Source: Deltaproteobacteria bacterium (GTDB lineage: Bacteria > Desulfobacterota > Syntrophia > Syntrophales > UBA5619). From it: a stretch of DNA of 24,689 bases. The stretch covers positions 1 through 24,689 of the forward strand of contig JAPLJY010000047.1 of NCBI GenBank assembly GCA_026388345.1. The letters are read 5' to 3'. The number at the start of each line of letters is the position of its first letter. Within the stretch, counting starts at the first letter, position 1. The notes beneath the pieces were generated by a model. It ran no database searches. It saw only the letters and a program-made list of their open reading frames with translations, and was not told the DNA's origin. This document shows, piece after piece, positions 15,473-24,689 of this stretch. Both the position numbers and the translations under genes were made by a program.

Positions 15473-15827
15473 GATTTATCTCCTTCTTGGGTCCCTCGAT
15501 TCGGTCTGATTTCCCGTGCTCGGGATTATAGGACGGATGCTTGCTCTGGTCAATTGCCTTTCTAATCATTCTATCAATATCGGCATTACCCTTCCCGGAG
15601 CGTTTACCCCCGGAGTTTTGTGTTTTATTACTTTGACTGGGAGCCATGATTCTGTTGTGTTCCATCCAGGAGTCTATCTCCTGTTTCTTGAATCTAATTT
15701 GTTTTCTGAGACGATAATGGGGAATGTCCGGCAGCATTGCATAGAGGGTCTTTATTTTGACCTTCAGATAGCCGGACAGGTCCTTGATGTCCCAATAGTT
15801 ATTATCCGTGATGGTGCATTGTTCCAC
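15459..15827 (-). CDS. Excisionase-like helix-turn-helix protein
   Basis: This is about 122 residues from a GTG at 15827, chosen because GGAG lies 8 bases before it; a TTG at 15833 is too close to that site. Residues 10-57 (YWDIKDLSGYLKVKIKTLYAMLPDIP, then RFKKQEIDSWM) match the winged MerR/HTH_17 fold of excisionases and recombination directionality factors. The rest is a basic, low-complexity tail (SQSNKTQNSGGKRSGKGN). It probably bends the attachment sites and favours excision, and might also regulate the operon. It starts 14 bases after the ATPase gene and overlaps the integrase start. Confidence 0.78.
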   Translation of the reverse strand: MEQCTITDNNYWDIKDLSGYLKVKIKTLYAMLPDIPHYRLRKQIRFKKQEIDSWMEHNRIMAPSQSNKTQNSGGKRSGKGNADIDRMIRKAIDQSKHPSYNPEHGKSDRIEGPKKEINHGSV

Positions 15828-15841
15828 GGTCAAGACTCCAC

Positions 15842-17347
15842 TTAAAACGGCACTTCATCGATTTTTCGCCACTGTTCCAAGGCTCTCATTGCAAGCTTCA
15901 TTTTTTCTTGTTCAGTTTTGCCGCCTTCCGCATTCAATTTTCCCATCACTTCGTCGAAGAATTCTCTTTCTTCGGGAGAGTAGAAGGATACCTGTGCGGA
16001 CTGCCGACCACTGCCTACCACTCCCAAATCATCCTTATTTTGTTCATTATTTTCAGGTAGGGAGTTGGCAGGCTTTGCAGACTCTCTATCTGACTCACTA
16101 CTTGAGTATCCGTATTGTTTCAGAAGCGTTTCATATTCAGAAAGGCTCATTCTGATTTCAGAATAGCCGTGAACACTCCGACTGCTGAGGCTCATGCTTT
16201 TAAGCCGCTTTCCGATCCATTGCGGGGATACCTGCCTATCGTCTGGTCTGTCCTCGTTAAACCTGGTGCGAATATCGCTGATCTTGATACTCCATTCCAC
16301 TAAGCTGTCCTGCCCATATTTGTCGGTAATTTCCTTGATGATGGCAACCAGGCGGCCTTCGAGGGAGTCTTTTCTGGATTCGTCCTTTTCTCCAGCAATG
16401 GCCAGGATCGAATCTTCCAATGTCTGATGATCAACGGGAAGAAGGCTATTTACAAAGAACATCGGTTTTGTAATATCCCAAAGCCTGCCGGATATGCCCT
16501 CGATCGGTTCTATGTCGGCAAATGTGGCGCAGAGATGTTTGGCCCTCCATGCTGTAAGCCGCTCCTTTAACTCAAGAGCCAATCCTGGACGCGGGTTCTC
16601 ATAGTTGCCAGGACGGTTCGGCATGATGATCGGCATGCACCTGGTCTCAAGTATCTTGTGTAACTCTTCATTGCTTGCGATAATCGTCGGCCCGTAGATC
16701 TGATGATTGACAGTATCATTGAATGGGCCTTGATCCGGGTATAAAACACGGCTGCATAAGGCACCCTTTTCAAACCGCGAAAGCAGGATGTCACTACAAC
16801 CGGCACGTTCAGCTTTCTTGGATATATCCTGTAAATCAAAGAACAGTGTCCCACGGTGGTATTCGCTATATCGGAAGATGTTTGCTTCCCGCAATTCGAC
16901 CAGATGGATACCCCTAAAGGCCACATAGGTGACAGACTTTCCGGTTCGGCTTTTGCCTCGTTCCGGCACGGCATGGAAAAGGATATAACCGCAGTAATCA
17001 ATACCGGGGTGATCGTGCAGATAGGTCAGAAAGACATAGTGGGCAACGATTGTCCATTGTTCGTCATCCAGGGCGGAAAATCTTTTCAGGTAGGTGAGTA
17101 GATCAGCATAAAGGCTTTTATCATCCTGAATAAAGTAGCGCATGACTTCGGCAGCGCGGGGAATGGTGAACTGGAAATGTTTTCTCTCAGGAATGGAGAA
17201 GCTTTCCGTTTCGGTGACGTACTCCTGGGCAAATGTAAGTTCCCCATTCTTGAGAATCGCATAGACCAGTTGCCCTTCATCATTACTGCATATATCCACC
17301 AATCCGGGGAAGTAGGCTGAAAGCGAAGAATCGTTGAAGGAGTCCAT
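15842..17347 (-). CDS. P-loop ATPase, putative replication helicase
   Basis: This is a 501-residue protein from the ATG at 17347, behind GGAGGGGG. That start overlaps the stop of the initiator gene by one base (TAATG), so translation is coupled. A Walker A motif (GKSRTGKS, about residues 155-162) and a Walker B-like LFFDLQD about 40 residues later identify a nucleotide-binding core. The ASNEELHKILETR sensor-like region follows, as in helicase/primase-type ATPases of plasmids and phages. The C-terminal third is hydrophilic (SSSESDRESAKPANSLPENN), with a helical end. Its place between the initiator and excisionase genes suggests it unwinds the element's DNA. The exact family is not recognised. 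Confidence 0.65.
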   Translation of the reverse strand: MDSFNDSSLSAYFPGLVDICSNDEGQLVYAILKNGELTFAQEYVTETESFSIPERKHFQFTIPRAAEVMRYFIQDDKSLYADLLTYLKRFSALDDEQWTIVAHYVFLTYLHDHPGIDYCGYILFHAVPERGKSRTGKSVTYVAFRGIHLVELREANIFRYSEYHRGTLFFDLQDISKKAERAGCSDILLSRFEKGALCSRVLYPDQGPFNDTVNHQIYGPTIIASNEELHKILETRCMPIIMPNRPGNYENPRPGLALELKERLTAWRAKHLCATFADIEPIEGISGRLWDITKPMFFVNSLLPVDHQTLEDSILAIAGEKDESRKDSLEGRLVAIIKEITDKYGQDSLVEWSIKISDIRTRFNEDRPDDRQVSPQWIGKRLKSMSLSSRSVHGYSEIRMSLSEYETLLKQYGYSSSESDRESAKPANSLPENNEQNKDDLGVVGSGRQSAQVSFYSPEEREFFDEVMGKLNAEGGKTEQEKMKLAMRALEQWRKIDEVPF

Positions 17348-18645
17348 TACCGGCCCCCTCCATCCGACAGTGTTCCCCGTTGGATGGCTTTTTTGATGCA
17401 AGCGGTTTCAAAGTCTCTGGCATTGTTTCGTCTGGTCAAGCGTCTTTCCAGTTCTTGCAACGCATCAGCGCGGTTTCTTATTCCTAAATGTGCAGCAAGG
17501 GAGGAGAGACAGCCGTCGATATGGGAAAGGTGCCATTCTGGTGATATTGTTTCCGTTGATCCGTAAACACGTTTTATCTTCCCGTCTACAGCATTTCGCT
17601 TGAAACATTCCTGAACAGCGCACCAAAAAGGATGAATTGTTCTTCGCTCGGTCTTCTCATTATCGGGAAAACGTAGAGAGAACCATTTTGTCGTGAGATA
17701 TTCCCACACTCCGGCCTGCTTAACTTTCAGATCCTCAAGGGAGTTGATGCCGAACTGTTTAAGGGCGGTACGTCGAATTTGAAATTCAATCCGCCAAATA
17801 TCATCAGTTGATTCACGCCCCCACAGATCCAGGAACCAGAGCTTCAAACCACCTTTTTGTCTGGCTTCCAGACCTTTGTTATATATGCGCAGTTGGATAG
17901 GAGACTTTTCGTCGCCAACATAGTAAGTTTGCACATCATCATCCTCACCCAGCCAGAGTTTCTTACTGTCGCTATGTGTGACCTTGTGAGAACGCAGAAA
18001 TTCGTAAGACAGACCACCAGGCACCAGAAAGTCGGCACAGAGATCGACACGGCTGACCTTAATGCACTGGATTGATCCTCCGCCAATCACCTTTAGGTCC
18101 TCAGTGATCCAGGCTAGAGCGGTTTCAATGCCATTAAACCAAAGCGTCTTGGCGTTGATGGAAAGATAGACGTTCGGGGATGATCCAGGCCGGGCAGCTT
18201 TACCGATAAAAAGGTTGTAGGCCTCAAATTGGAGATGAAAACGATAATTCTCACCCTTGCCGCCCGGTTTGAAGTTGCAGATTCGCCCCGAAGGAAGAGG
18301 TATCAGCAGACCACCCGGCTTTCTGGCCTGTTGCTTCTTTTTGTCGAGGGTCTGCAAGCGTCGTTTCCAACCTGATCCCCATGCGACATATAAACCGAGA
18401 TCAAGCGAGTCGATACCATGCAGAAGATGCAGGAATTCCCCAGCAGGTGGGTTTGAAGCATGGCGTGTTACATGTAACGCCATGCAGTCTGAATCCTCTG
18501 AACATAAGGCAGGATTACCCAAACCAGCGGACCCGCCCTGTCCGTCTTCCTCCTCCCGTCCGGCAGGCGGACAGGGCGGGATCTCGCTCGTTGATGCGCA
18601 AGCAATTTCTTTAATGCAAGGATAATTCGATTGATCAGTGTTCAA
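17347..18645 (-). CDS. Replication initiator / MobT-type relaxase-like protein (Rep_trans-like)
   Basis: This is a 432-residue protein from a TTG at 18645 with an AGAGGA site 8 bases upstream. The core holds SRVDLCADF, the R-x-D-L-x-x-D signature of plasmid replication initiation factors (Rep_trans family, which also includes MobT relaxases). YNKGLEARQKGG and IWRIEFQIRR follow, again typical of the family. Such proteins nick one strand at an origin through a tyrosine. Residues 20-70 are an odd Pro/Gly/Glu-rich insert encoded by a palindrome (18532-18580). It is the first gene of the replication-integration operon, directly downstream of a long inverted repeat that could be its target. Confidence 0.72.
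   Translation of the reverse strand: MNTDQSNYPCIKEIACASTSEIPPCPPAGREEEDGQGGSAGLGNPALCSEDSDCMALHVTRHASNPPAGEFLHLLHGIDSLDLGLYVAWGSGWKRRLQTLDKKKQQARKPGGLLIPLPSGRICNFKPGGKGENYRFHLQFEAYNLFIGKAARPGSSPNVYLSINAKTLWFNGIETALAWITEDLKVIGGGSIQCIKVSRVDLCADFLVPGGLSYEFLRSHKVTHSDSKKLWLGEDDDVQTYYVGDEKSPIQLRIYNKGLEARQKGGLKLWFLDLWGRESTDDIWRIEFQIRRTALKQFGINSLEDLKVKQAGVWEYLTTKWFSLRFPDNEKTERRTIHPFWCAVQECFKRNAVDGKIKRVYGSTETISPEWHLSHIDGCLSSLAAHLGIRNRADALQELERRLTRRNNARDFETACIKKAIQRGTLSDGGGR
18532..18580. repeat. Palindrome inside the initiator coding region
   Basis: Perfect 13-base arms CCCGCCCTGTCCG and CGGACAGGGCGGG enclose 23 bases, which themselves contain a nested GTCCG/CGGAC hairpin. It encodes the PPCPPAGREEEDGQGG stretch without breaking the frame, and looks like an in-frame inserted palindromic element. 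Confidence 0.65.
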
Positions 18646-18670
18646 AGCTCATTTCCTCTCATTTGGGAAA

Positions 18671-18736
18671 GAGCCTTGACACGTTCAAGATATACTGATA
18701 GTTTTTAATCATCTTGAGCGTGTCGCAAGACTCTCT
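18671..18736. repeat. Long imperfect inverted repeat, candidate origin or operator
   Basis: The inner arms GACACGTTCAAGAT (18678-18691) and ATCTTGAGCGTGTC (18711-18724) match at 13 of 14 positions around a 19-base loop. Outer arms GAG-CCTTG and CAAGACTC extend it with bulges. It lies 33 bases upstream of the initiator gene start and contains TTGACA on the plus strand. Such a structure fits a nicking origin for the initiator or a binding site for a regulator. Confidence 0.55.
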
Positions 18737-18747
18737 CAGGTGTCGGG

Positions 18748-18798
18748 AAAAGCTGAGCATCGGGACGGCCAAGTTCGTTTGCTCAGCTTTTCTTTTTT
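18748..18798. terminator. Hairpin terminator, possibly bidirectional
   Basis: Perfect 12-base arms AAAAGCTGAGCA/TGCTCAGCTTTT are followed by CTTTTTT on the plus strand and by TTTT on the minus strand, where it would end the regulator gene that stops at 18810. Confidence 0.7.
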
Positions 18799-18809
18799 AT
18801 AATTACTCC

Positions 18810-19346
18810 TCATTCATACTTTATACGTTTTAACGGGCTTTTCTCTTTGATCCCTTTCCTAAAAGCCGTCAGTCCTTTCGCCACGATGATGCCGAATGCC
18901 CTCTTGAGCTTTGGCTCAACAACATAATATTCATATTCTTGATTGCTAGTTAGTATCTCAAGCTCTTCTATTCCGGTAATCACCATATTTTTCATAAAGT
19001 TATGCCTTGTCATATTGCATCGCCCCGCGGCAGAAACCGTATAGTAGCTGTCATCTTCGCTCAACATGATCGGCAACGGCCTTTCGGGGCTAGGGAAAAA
19101 TGACTCAACAAATTCGCTCCTTCTGTTGGAATCCATTTCCATATCAGCTTGTATTTCCCTAAGAATTATAGCCAAATGAAAGAAATTTGCCGAGTTTGAC
19201 TCCCTTAGTTCTTCCAGCCAGATCCTGATGAAATTGACCATCAATTGACGCCGGTTCGTGTTCCCACGTTTTGCCAGATCATCAAGACGCGATATGTATT
19301 TTTCGCTCAGCTTTATCGCTATCTGCTTTTCGTCAAGGTCAATCAT
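18810..19346 (-). CDS. Ribbon-helix-helix-like regulator
   Basis: This is a 178-residue protein from the ATG at 19346, where TGGAG lies 8 bases upstream; an ATG at 19430 has no site. Residues 8-52 (QIAIKLSEKYISRLDDLAKRGNTNRRQLMVNFIRIWLEEL) have the strand-helix-helix pattern of Arc/MetJ/CopG DNA-binding proteins. A second, similar stretch near 120-150 (YTVSAAGRCNMTRHNFMKNMVITGIEEL) suggests an internal duplication. It lies upstream of the initiator operon on the same strand, separated by a terminator and a long inverted repeat, and is a likely repressor of the element. The TTATACTTTAGTATAA palindrome ahead of its own start is a plausible autoregulatory operator. Confidence 0.6.
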   Translation of the reverse strand: MIDLDEKQIAIKLSEKYISRLDDLAKRGNTNRRQLMVNFIRIWLEELRESNSANFFHLAIILREIQADMEMDSNRRSEFVESFFPSPERPLPIMLSEDDSYYTVSAAGRCNMTRHNFMKNMVITGIEELEILTSNQEYEYYVVEPKLKRAFGIIVAKGLTAFRKGIKEKSPLKRIKYE

Positions 19347-19365
19347 ATTTTGCTCCAGACAAATT

Positions 19366-19381
19366 TTATACTTTAGTATAA
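19366..19381. promoter_or_regulatory. Palindromic operator candidate of the regulator gene
   Basis: TTATACT and AGTATAA are perfect arms around two bases, 20 bases upstream of the regulator ATG. The right part overlaps a TATAAA -10-like box with a TTGTCA 19 bases away on the minus strand, so a bound repressor could block transcription. Confidence 0.45.
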
Positions 19382-21620
<2,239 letters not shown>

Positions 21621-21756
21621 GTGGATGGCTAATAGCCGTTTCTAAGCATACCGCTCATAATCGAATCTTCCAAACGAAAATCGTGGTAGTAAGCACCTCA
21701 TATTGAAGGCGCTAAAATAGAAGTTCCACCCCTTATTGCCATGTTGGAGGGAGATG

Positions 21757-22260
21757 ATGAACCGACGACAGATAAATGAGGAAGAACTTCAGGCATTGTT
21801 TGCCGCCATAGGCAAAGGCATATGGTATTTACAGTACGTTGAAGATGTTTTGCACAACTACATCACGTTAAAGCGTGATGTAAAAGTGCGTGGGACCGTT
21901 TCACCCGAGAAGGCAGAGGCAATCCTGCTGAAGAATAGAAGTAAAACTCTAGGCAAGTCACTGCAAATCGCTTCTGATGCACAAGTGCTCAGTCCCTCGT
22001 TGCAAAAACGTTTAAACAAGTTCAAAGACGAACGAGACTGGTTGGTGCACCGCTCCGTCTATCAAAATGGCGATGATCTGTATCTGGAAGTTAAAAGGGT
22101 CGCACTTATTAATAGAATACAGATTTTCTCCGACGAAGCGCTGTTACTGCAAAAACTTATTGCCAAAGAAATGGAGGATTTCGTGGTTCCACAACGTGTG
22201 AGCCGTGAACAGATAATGCACATGGCTAACGAGAACATGAGAAAACTGAAGGGAGAATAG
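21757..22260 (+). CDS. HEPN-like protein, candidate toxin ribonuclease
   Basis: This is a 167-residue, mostly helical protein. The ATG at 21757 is preferred over 21754 because GGAGG is 6 bases before it. The segment KFKDERDWLVHRS contains R93-D94-x3-H98, the R-(N/D/H)-x3-H signature of catalytic HEPN RNases. The preceding helices (LFAAIGKGIWYLQYVEDVLHNYI) resemble the first HEPN helix pair. HEPN proteins often cut RNA in toxin-antitoxin and abortive-infection systems. Family assignment rests on this motif and helical pattern only. It stands between the methyltransferase-nuclease and the AlbA_2 gene, 48 bases before the latter. Confidence 0.55.
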   Translation: MNRRQINEEELQALFAAIGKGIWYLQYVEDVLHNYITLKRDVKVRGTVSPEKAEAILLKNRSKTLGKSLQIASDAQVLSPSLQKRLNKFKDERDWLVHRSVYQNGDDLYLEVKRVALINRIQIFSDEALLLQKLIAKEMEDFVVPQRVSREQIMHMANENMRKLKGE

Positions 22261-22308
22261 CTTGAACCATCAGCTGCGCCAGATGGCCCCATTCGCGGAG
22301 GATAATAC

Positions 22309-23505
22309 ATGGAAACGCCACAAAATATTGACGATTTAAAATTATTGATAAAAAATGAAGTCCAGGAGAATATCCATTTAGACTATAAGGATAGTCGTGC
22401 AATAGACGGTAATAAAAGGCATGAAATAGCAAAAGATGTTTCCGCTTTTGCCAATTCCGATGGCGGTTTATTAATTTATGGTATACGGGAAGAGAATCAT
22501 CTCCCTACATCACTTGATGAAGGGGTAGATCACATAAAATATTCACGTGAATGGCTCGAAGAAGTTATTACTGGCAATATTGTTCCATTAATTGACGATC
22601 TTACAATAGTCCAGATTCCCATATCCCCAAGCCACTCATCATTTGTTGTCAAAGTCCCAAAGAGCCATAGAGCTCCCCATCAAGAGCAAAATTCTAAACG
22701 ATATTACAAACGATATAACTTTAAGTCCCAGCCAATGGAGGATTATGAGATCAATGATGTTCGTAATCGAAAATTCACAGTAGCTCCGCTAGTAAATTTC
22801 GATATTCTTATAAAGCATGGAGTAATGGTTTATTTCGTAATTTCAAACATAGGGAAGGTTCCCGCTGAAGATGTAAAATTTGTTTTTTCCTTTGATTTAC
22901 CATGGAGAAATGACGGCAACAAACCTCCAATTTTAACGAAAGGTATTAAGTATTTACCGCCCGGCAGAATTTTTCGGATTTATTTTCATACAGCTCAAGA
23001 AATATTTTCAAAAGATAATATACCTAGAGAATTTGATGTATCAGTAACCTATTTGCATCCTGAAGTAAATCAAAGACTCATAGATATATTTCATGTTGAC
23101 TTCGACGACTATCTTAATACAGATGCGTCATCTACCGAACTCCAGCAGCATGGTGAAAAGATAGAAGGCAGTATTAATAAATTGATATCTGAAGTGAAGG
23201 ACCTTAATAAACATATGAAATATATTTCTAATGTAGCAGGCCCCACTGGATTAGATTTCTCGGTGACAACATTGAGAGATTTAAAGAGTATTTTCACGGG
23301 TGGTGATTCTTTTTCTAAAATTGATCCGATATCTTGTGATTACACAGTTTTTAAAGAAGTCCTTCAAATTGACACCGATTTATCATTTCGATTGTCGCAA
23401 CATTTTTGGCAAAATAAATCAATTGATGGGATAGAGAAGATTGAAGGAATATCGGAAGAAATAATCGCAAAGTTCAGAAAGTATTTTAGAACTGAAAAAG
23501 GATAG
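22309..23505 (+). CDS. AlbA_2 / Schlafen-type domain protein
   Basis: This is a 398-residue protein. Residues 10-145 show the AlbA_2 (divergent AAA_4/SLFN) pattern: E20 and DYK at 25-27, EIAKDVSAFANSDGGLLIYGI at 39-59, and RYYKRYNFKSQPM. Residues about 155-260 are beta-rich, possibly an Ig-like domain, followed by a coiled-coil-like stretch (EKIEGSINKLISEVKDLNKHM). The end has an HhH-like IEKIEGISEEIIAKF. Bacterial SLFN/AlbA_2 proteins are suspected nucleic-acid processing factors and appear in defence loci. The ATG follows CGGAGGA. Base composition is much more AT-rich than its neighbours, indicating separate acquisition. Confidence 0.82.
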   Translation: METPQNIDDLKLLIKNEVQENIHLDYKDSRAIDGNKRHEIAKDVSAFANSDGGLLIYGIREENHLPTSLDEGVDHIKYSREWLEEVITGNIVPLIDDLTIVQIPISPSHSSFVVKVPKSHRAPHQEQNSKRYYKRYNFKSQPMEDYEINDVRNRKFTVAPLVNFDILIKHGVMVYFVISNIGKVPAEDVKFVFSFDLPWRNDGNKPPILTKGIKYLPPGRIFRIYFHTAQEIFSKDNIPREFDVSVTYLHPEVNQRLIDIFHVDFDDYLNTDASSTELQQHGEKIEGSINKLISEVKDLNKHMKYISNVAGPTGLDFSVTTLRDLKSIFTGGDSFSKIDPISCDYTVFKEVLQIDTDLSFRLSQHFWQNKSIDGIEKIEGISEEIIAKFRKYFRTEKG

Positions 23506-23766
23506 TATTTGTGGCGCTTTGCGAGGTTGGTGAAACTCAAAGATATTTGGTCGTGAATTTGGTCGGGACTTGATCGGTTTTAAAGGGTTTAGTCGGGTCT
23601 AAAACATCGATAAAATAGCGGAATAAGGCACTTTCAACGAACTTTCACGCCGGAAGCAAGGGGCAACATTCTGTGATGAATGATCCGCTTCGCTCGCTGC
23701 CTTCATTCGGCCTATGCCTCATTCCGGGTCGGCAACCAAGCGGAAAATGGTTGCCTTGACCTCACC

Positions 23767-23819
23767 AATTCGTTCCGCTTAAGATTGCGTCCCGCAGGCG
23801 CTGCACTCATGGGCTGCGG
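23767..23819 (+). repeat. Cargo-flanking direct repeat, right copy
   Basis: The blocks shared with 19546-19598 are AATTC, TCCGCTTAA, TTGCG, CCGC, GGCGCT and TCATG, about three quarters identity over the stretch. It lies about 260 bases after the AlbA_2 gene stop. Confidence 0.55.
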
Positions 23820-23966
23820 CCCTCTAATAGGTGTTCAGAATTCGGTATAAAGCGCCTCATGCTTCGCGGCTTGTGTCACTCCGTTCCACTGGCGCCCCTA
23901 TCTTGAATTTTATGACATGAATTGTTTCCAAAAAGGAGTATCGGACTAATACTCCGCAATCAGGGG

Positions 23967-23984
23967 TGTGATAATATCGTGATA
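23967..23984. promoter_or_regulatory. Candidate integrase arm-type site, right end
   Basis: TGTGATAATATCGTGATA matches the left-end site at 14430-14447 at 16 of 18 positions, same orientation, 130 bases inside the right core. In the circular form the two would flank the core on either side. Confidence 0.4.
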
Positions 23985-24002
23985 GACTCCAAGGGAATGA
24001 AG

Positions 24003-24035
24003 GGAAATAGATAGAATAGGAGGAAATAGATAGAA
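24003..24035. repeat. Tandem repeat next to attR
   Basis: GGAAATAGATAGAA occurs twice (24003-24016 and 24022-24035) with a 19-base period, 80-110 bases before the right core site. Repeats at this place often bind integrase or excisionase. Confidence 0.55.
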
Positions 24036-24113
24036 ATATATTTTGTGTCTAATTCTGATAATTTACGGGAAATCAGACCGTAGATCAAGGGGTTAAAAAT
24101 ATGCTTGTTTTGA

Positions 24114-24158
24114 ACTCTGACTCCGTGAATCGTGGTTCGAATCCACGTCTCCCAGCCA
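24114..24158 (+). repeat. Right attachment site (attR), displaced 3' end of tRNA-Gln
   Basis: This matches 14325-14369 at 41 of 45 positions and includes an intact T-arm (CGTGG/CCACG), the 3' acceptor strand and CCA. It has no 5' half, so it is not a functional tRNA. It is followed by a terminator like that of tRNA-Arg, which indicates that this is the original host 3' end. Confidence 0.9.
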
Positions 24159-24164
24159 AAAAAT

Positions 24165-24202
24165 AAAGGGGTTAGCCGGTGAGCGGTTAGCCCCTTTTTT
24201 TG
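24165..24202 (+). terminator. Displaced terminator of tRNA-Gln
   Basis: The stem AAAGGGGTTAGCC/GGTTAGCCCCTTT is followed by a T-run. Its core matches the terminator of tRNA-Arg (11676-11716). It now follows attR rather than a complete tRNA gene, and may act on the converging alkaline phosphatase gene as well. Confidence 0.8.
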
Positions 24203-24220
24203 TCCGGCCCTTTATTGGCG

Positions 24221-24689
24221 CTACTTCAACCCGAGCGCGGCCTTCATGACCGTGAAGATCTCCGTGTTGTGCATCAGCCCGTGGATCTTCTGGGAACCCG
24301 GACCTTCCCCGAACAGGTACAGCGGCGAGGCGGTATGGGTTTGGCTGCCCCACCCCACCCGCAGGTAGGGCCGCAGCACGAAGCCCAGCGAATGCAGGTA
24401 ATCGTAATTGTAGTTGGCGGGATCCAGCTTCTTGATGGAGTCTTCAGCCACCGTCCGGGTCTCATCGTCGGTCAGATCGATGTCCATGGATTGTTTGACG
24501 ATCTCCTTGATCTTCTCCGGGGTCGGTTTCTTGCCCCACTTCCCGGCCATCAATTCGAAGGAGACCTTCGACTTTTCAATGGCCTTCAGGTCCATGCCGA
24601 TGTACTCCTTGCTCTCCTTGCTGTGACCGATCAGGGCCATCCCGCCGGTCTCGTGATCGGCCGTGACAATCAGCAGGGTGGCGGGGTTC
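24221..24689 (-). CDS. Alkaline phosphatase, C-terminal part
   Basis: The gene runs off the right edge, leaving about 155 C-terminal codons. The visible part begins with NPATLLIVTADHETGG, where the Asp-His pair binds the second zinc in PhoA-type enzymes. It later has THTASPLYLFGEGPGS with the other zinc-binding His, and ends HNTEIFTVMKAALGLK. These enzymes are exported and hydrolyse phosphate monoesters in the periplasm to supply phosphate. The signal peptide and active-site serine lie outside the window. It is host chromosome just beyond the integrated element and converges with the displaced tRNA terminator. Confidence 0.93.
   Translation of the reverse strand, partial: NPATLLIVTADHETGGMALIGHSKESKEYIGMDLKAIEKSKVSFELMAGKWGKKPTPEKIKEIVKQSMDIDLTDDETRTVAEDSIKKLDPANYNYDYLHSLGFVLRPYLRVGWGSQTHTASPLYLFGEGPGSQKIHGLMHNTEIFTVMKAALGLK

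Larger units (their letters stand above)
23506..24113. other. Non-coding right end of the element
   Basis: About 600 bases without a convincing gene. They contain a TTTGGTCG doublet (about 23550-23570), a GGCAACC/GGTTGCC hairpin (23732-23757), the right cargo repeat, a candidate arm-type site and a tandem repeat near attR. The last 130 bases are AT-rich, as expected for an attachment-site arm. Confidence 0.55.

Noticed and set aside
23940..24000. Remnant of a second integrase C-terminus (ESITILSHP on minus)
   Set aside because: Only nine residues match and no homology continues upstream; paired arm-type sites explain the similarity as well.

Overview
The window looks like a piece of a bacterial chromosome, probably a GC-rich, Gram-negative, anaerobic deltaproteobacterial-type organism (Desulfobacterota, perhaps Syntrophales). 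This assignment is inference. It rests on the mix of an EFR1-type flavodoxin/ferredoxin protein, an amtB-glnB operon behind a sigma-54 (-24/-12) promoter, a viroplasmin-RNase HI fusion and an HDOD/GGDEF cluster. No rRNA or other taxonomic marker is present.

Bases 1-14295 are ordinary host chromosome. In order they hold: the 5' end of a SAM methyltransferase (-); a NUDIX hydrolase-EFR1 ferredoxin operon (-) with what looks like a leaderless promoter; a PlsC-like acyltransferase (+); the amtB-glnB operon (-); RNase HI (-); a secreted TPR protein (-); serS followed by two tRNA-Ser genes (+); a three-gene signalling cluster of a small HD-GYP-N-like protein, an HDOD protein and a degenerate GGDEF protein (-); tRNA-Arg; a small unknown protein; an exported cyclophilin (+); and queF-yhhQ (-), an overlapping pair for queuosine synthesis and salvage. 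Extragenic palindromes are frequent. They include a two-hairpin repeat of about 120 bp present twice in opposite orientation (1928-2049 and 3333-3456), the second copy sitting inside the amtB-glnB operon.

Bases 14325-24158 are an integrated mobile element of about 9.8 kb in tRNA-Gln(CUG). The 45-bp 3' part of the tRNA is repeated at the right end. The host terminator of the tRNA now lies beyond the right repeat, which shows that the element entered between the tRNA body and its terminator. The left half (all minus strand) is a tight operon: replication-initiator or MobT-like protein, P-loop ATPase, excisionase-like HTH protein and tyrosine integrase. A ribbon-helix-helix-like regulator lies upstream. 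A long imperfect inverted repeat upstream of the initiator gene is a candidate replication or transfer origin.

The right half (plus strand) is cargo: an adenine methyltransferase fused to an Mrr/PD-(D/E)XK-like nuclease, a small protein with a HEPN-type R-D-x3-H motif, and an AlbA_2/Schlafen-type protein. They are bracketed by two diverged copies of a GC-rich non-coding repeat. This three-gene set is the best candidate here for an undescribed (anti-phage) system.

After the element the chromosome resumes with the displaced tRNA terminator and the 3' end of an alkaline phosphatase gene (-). No CRISPR array, rRNA or insertion sequence was seen.
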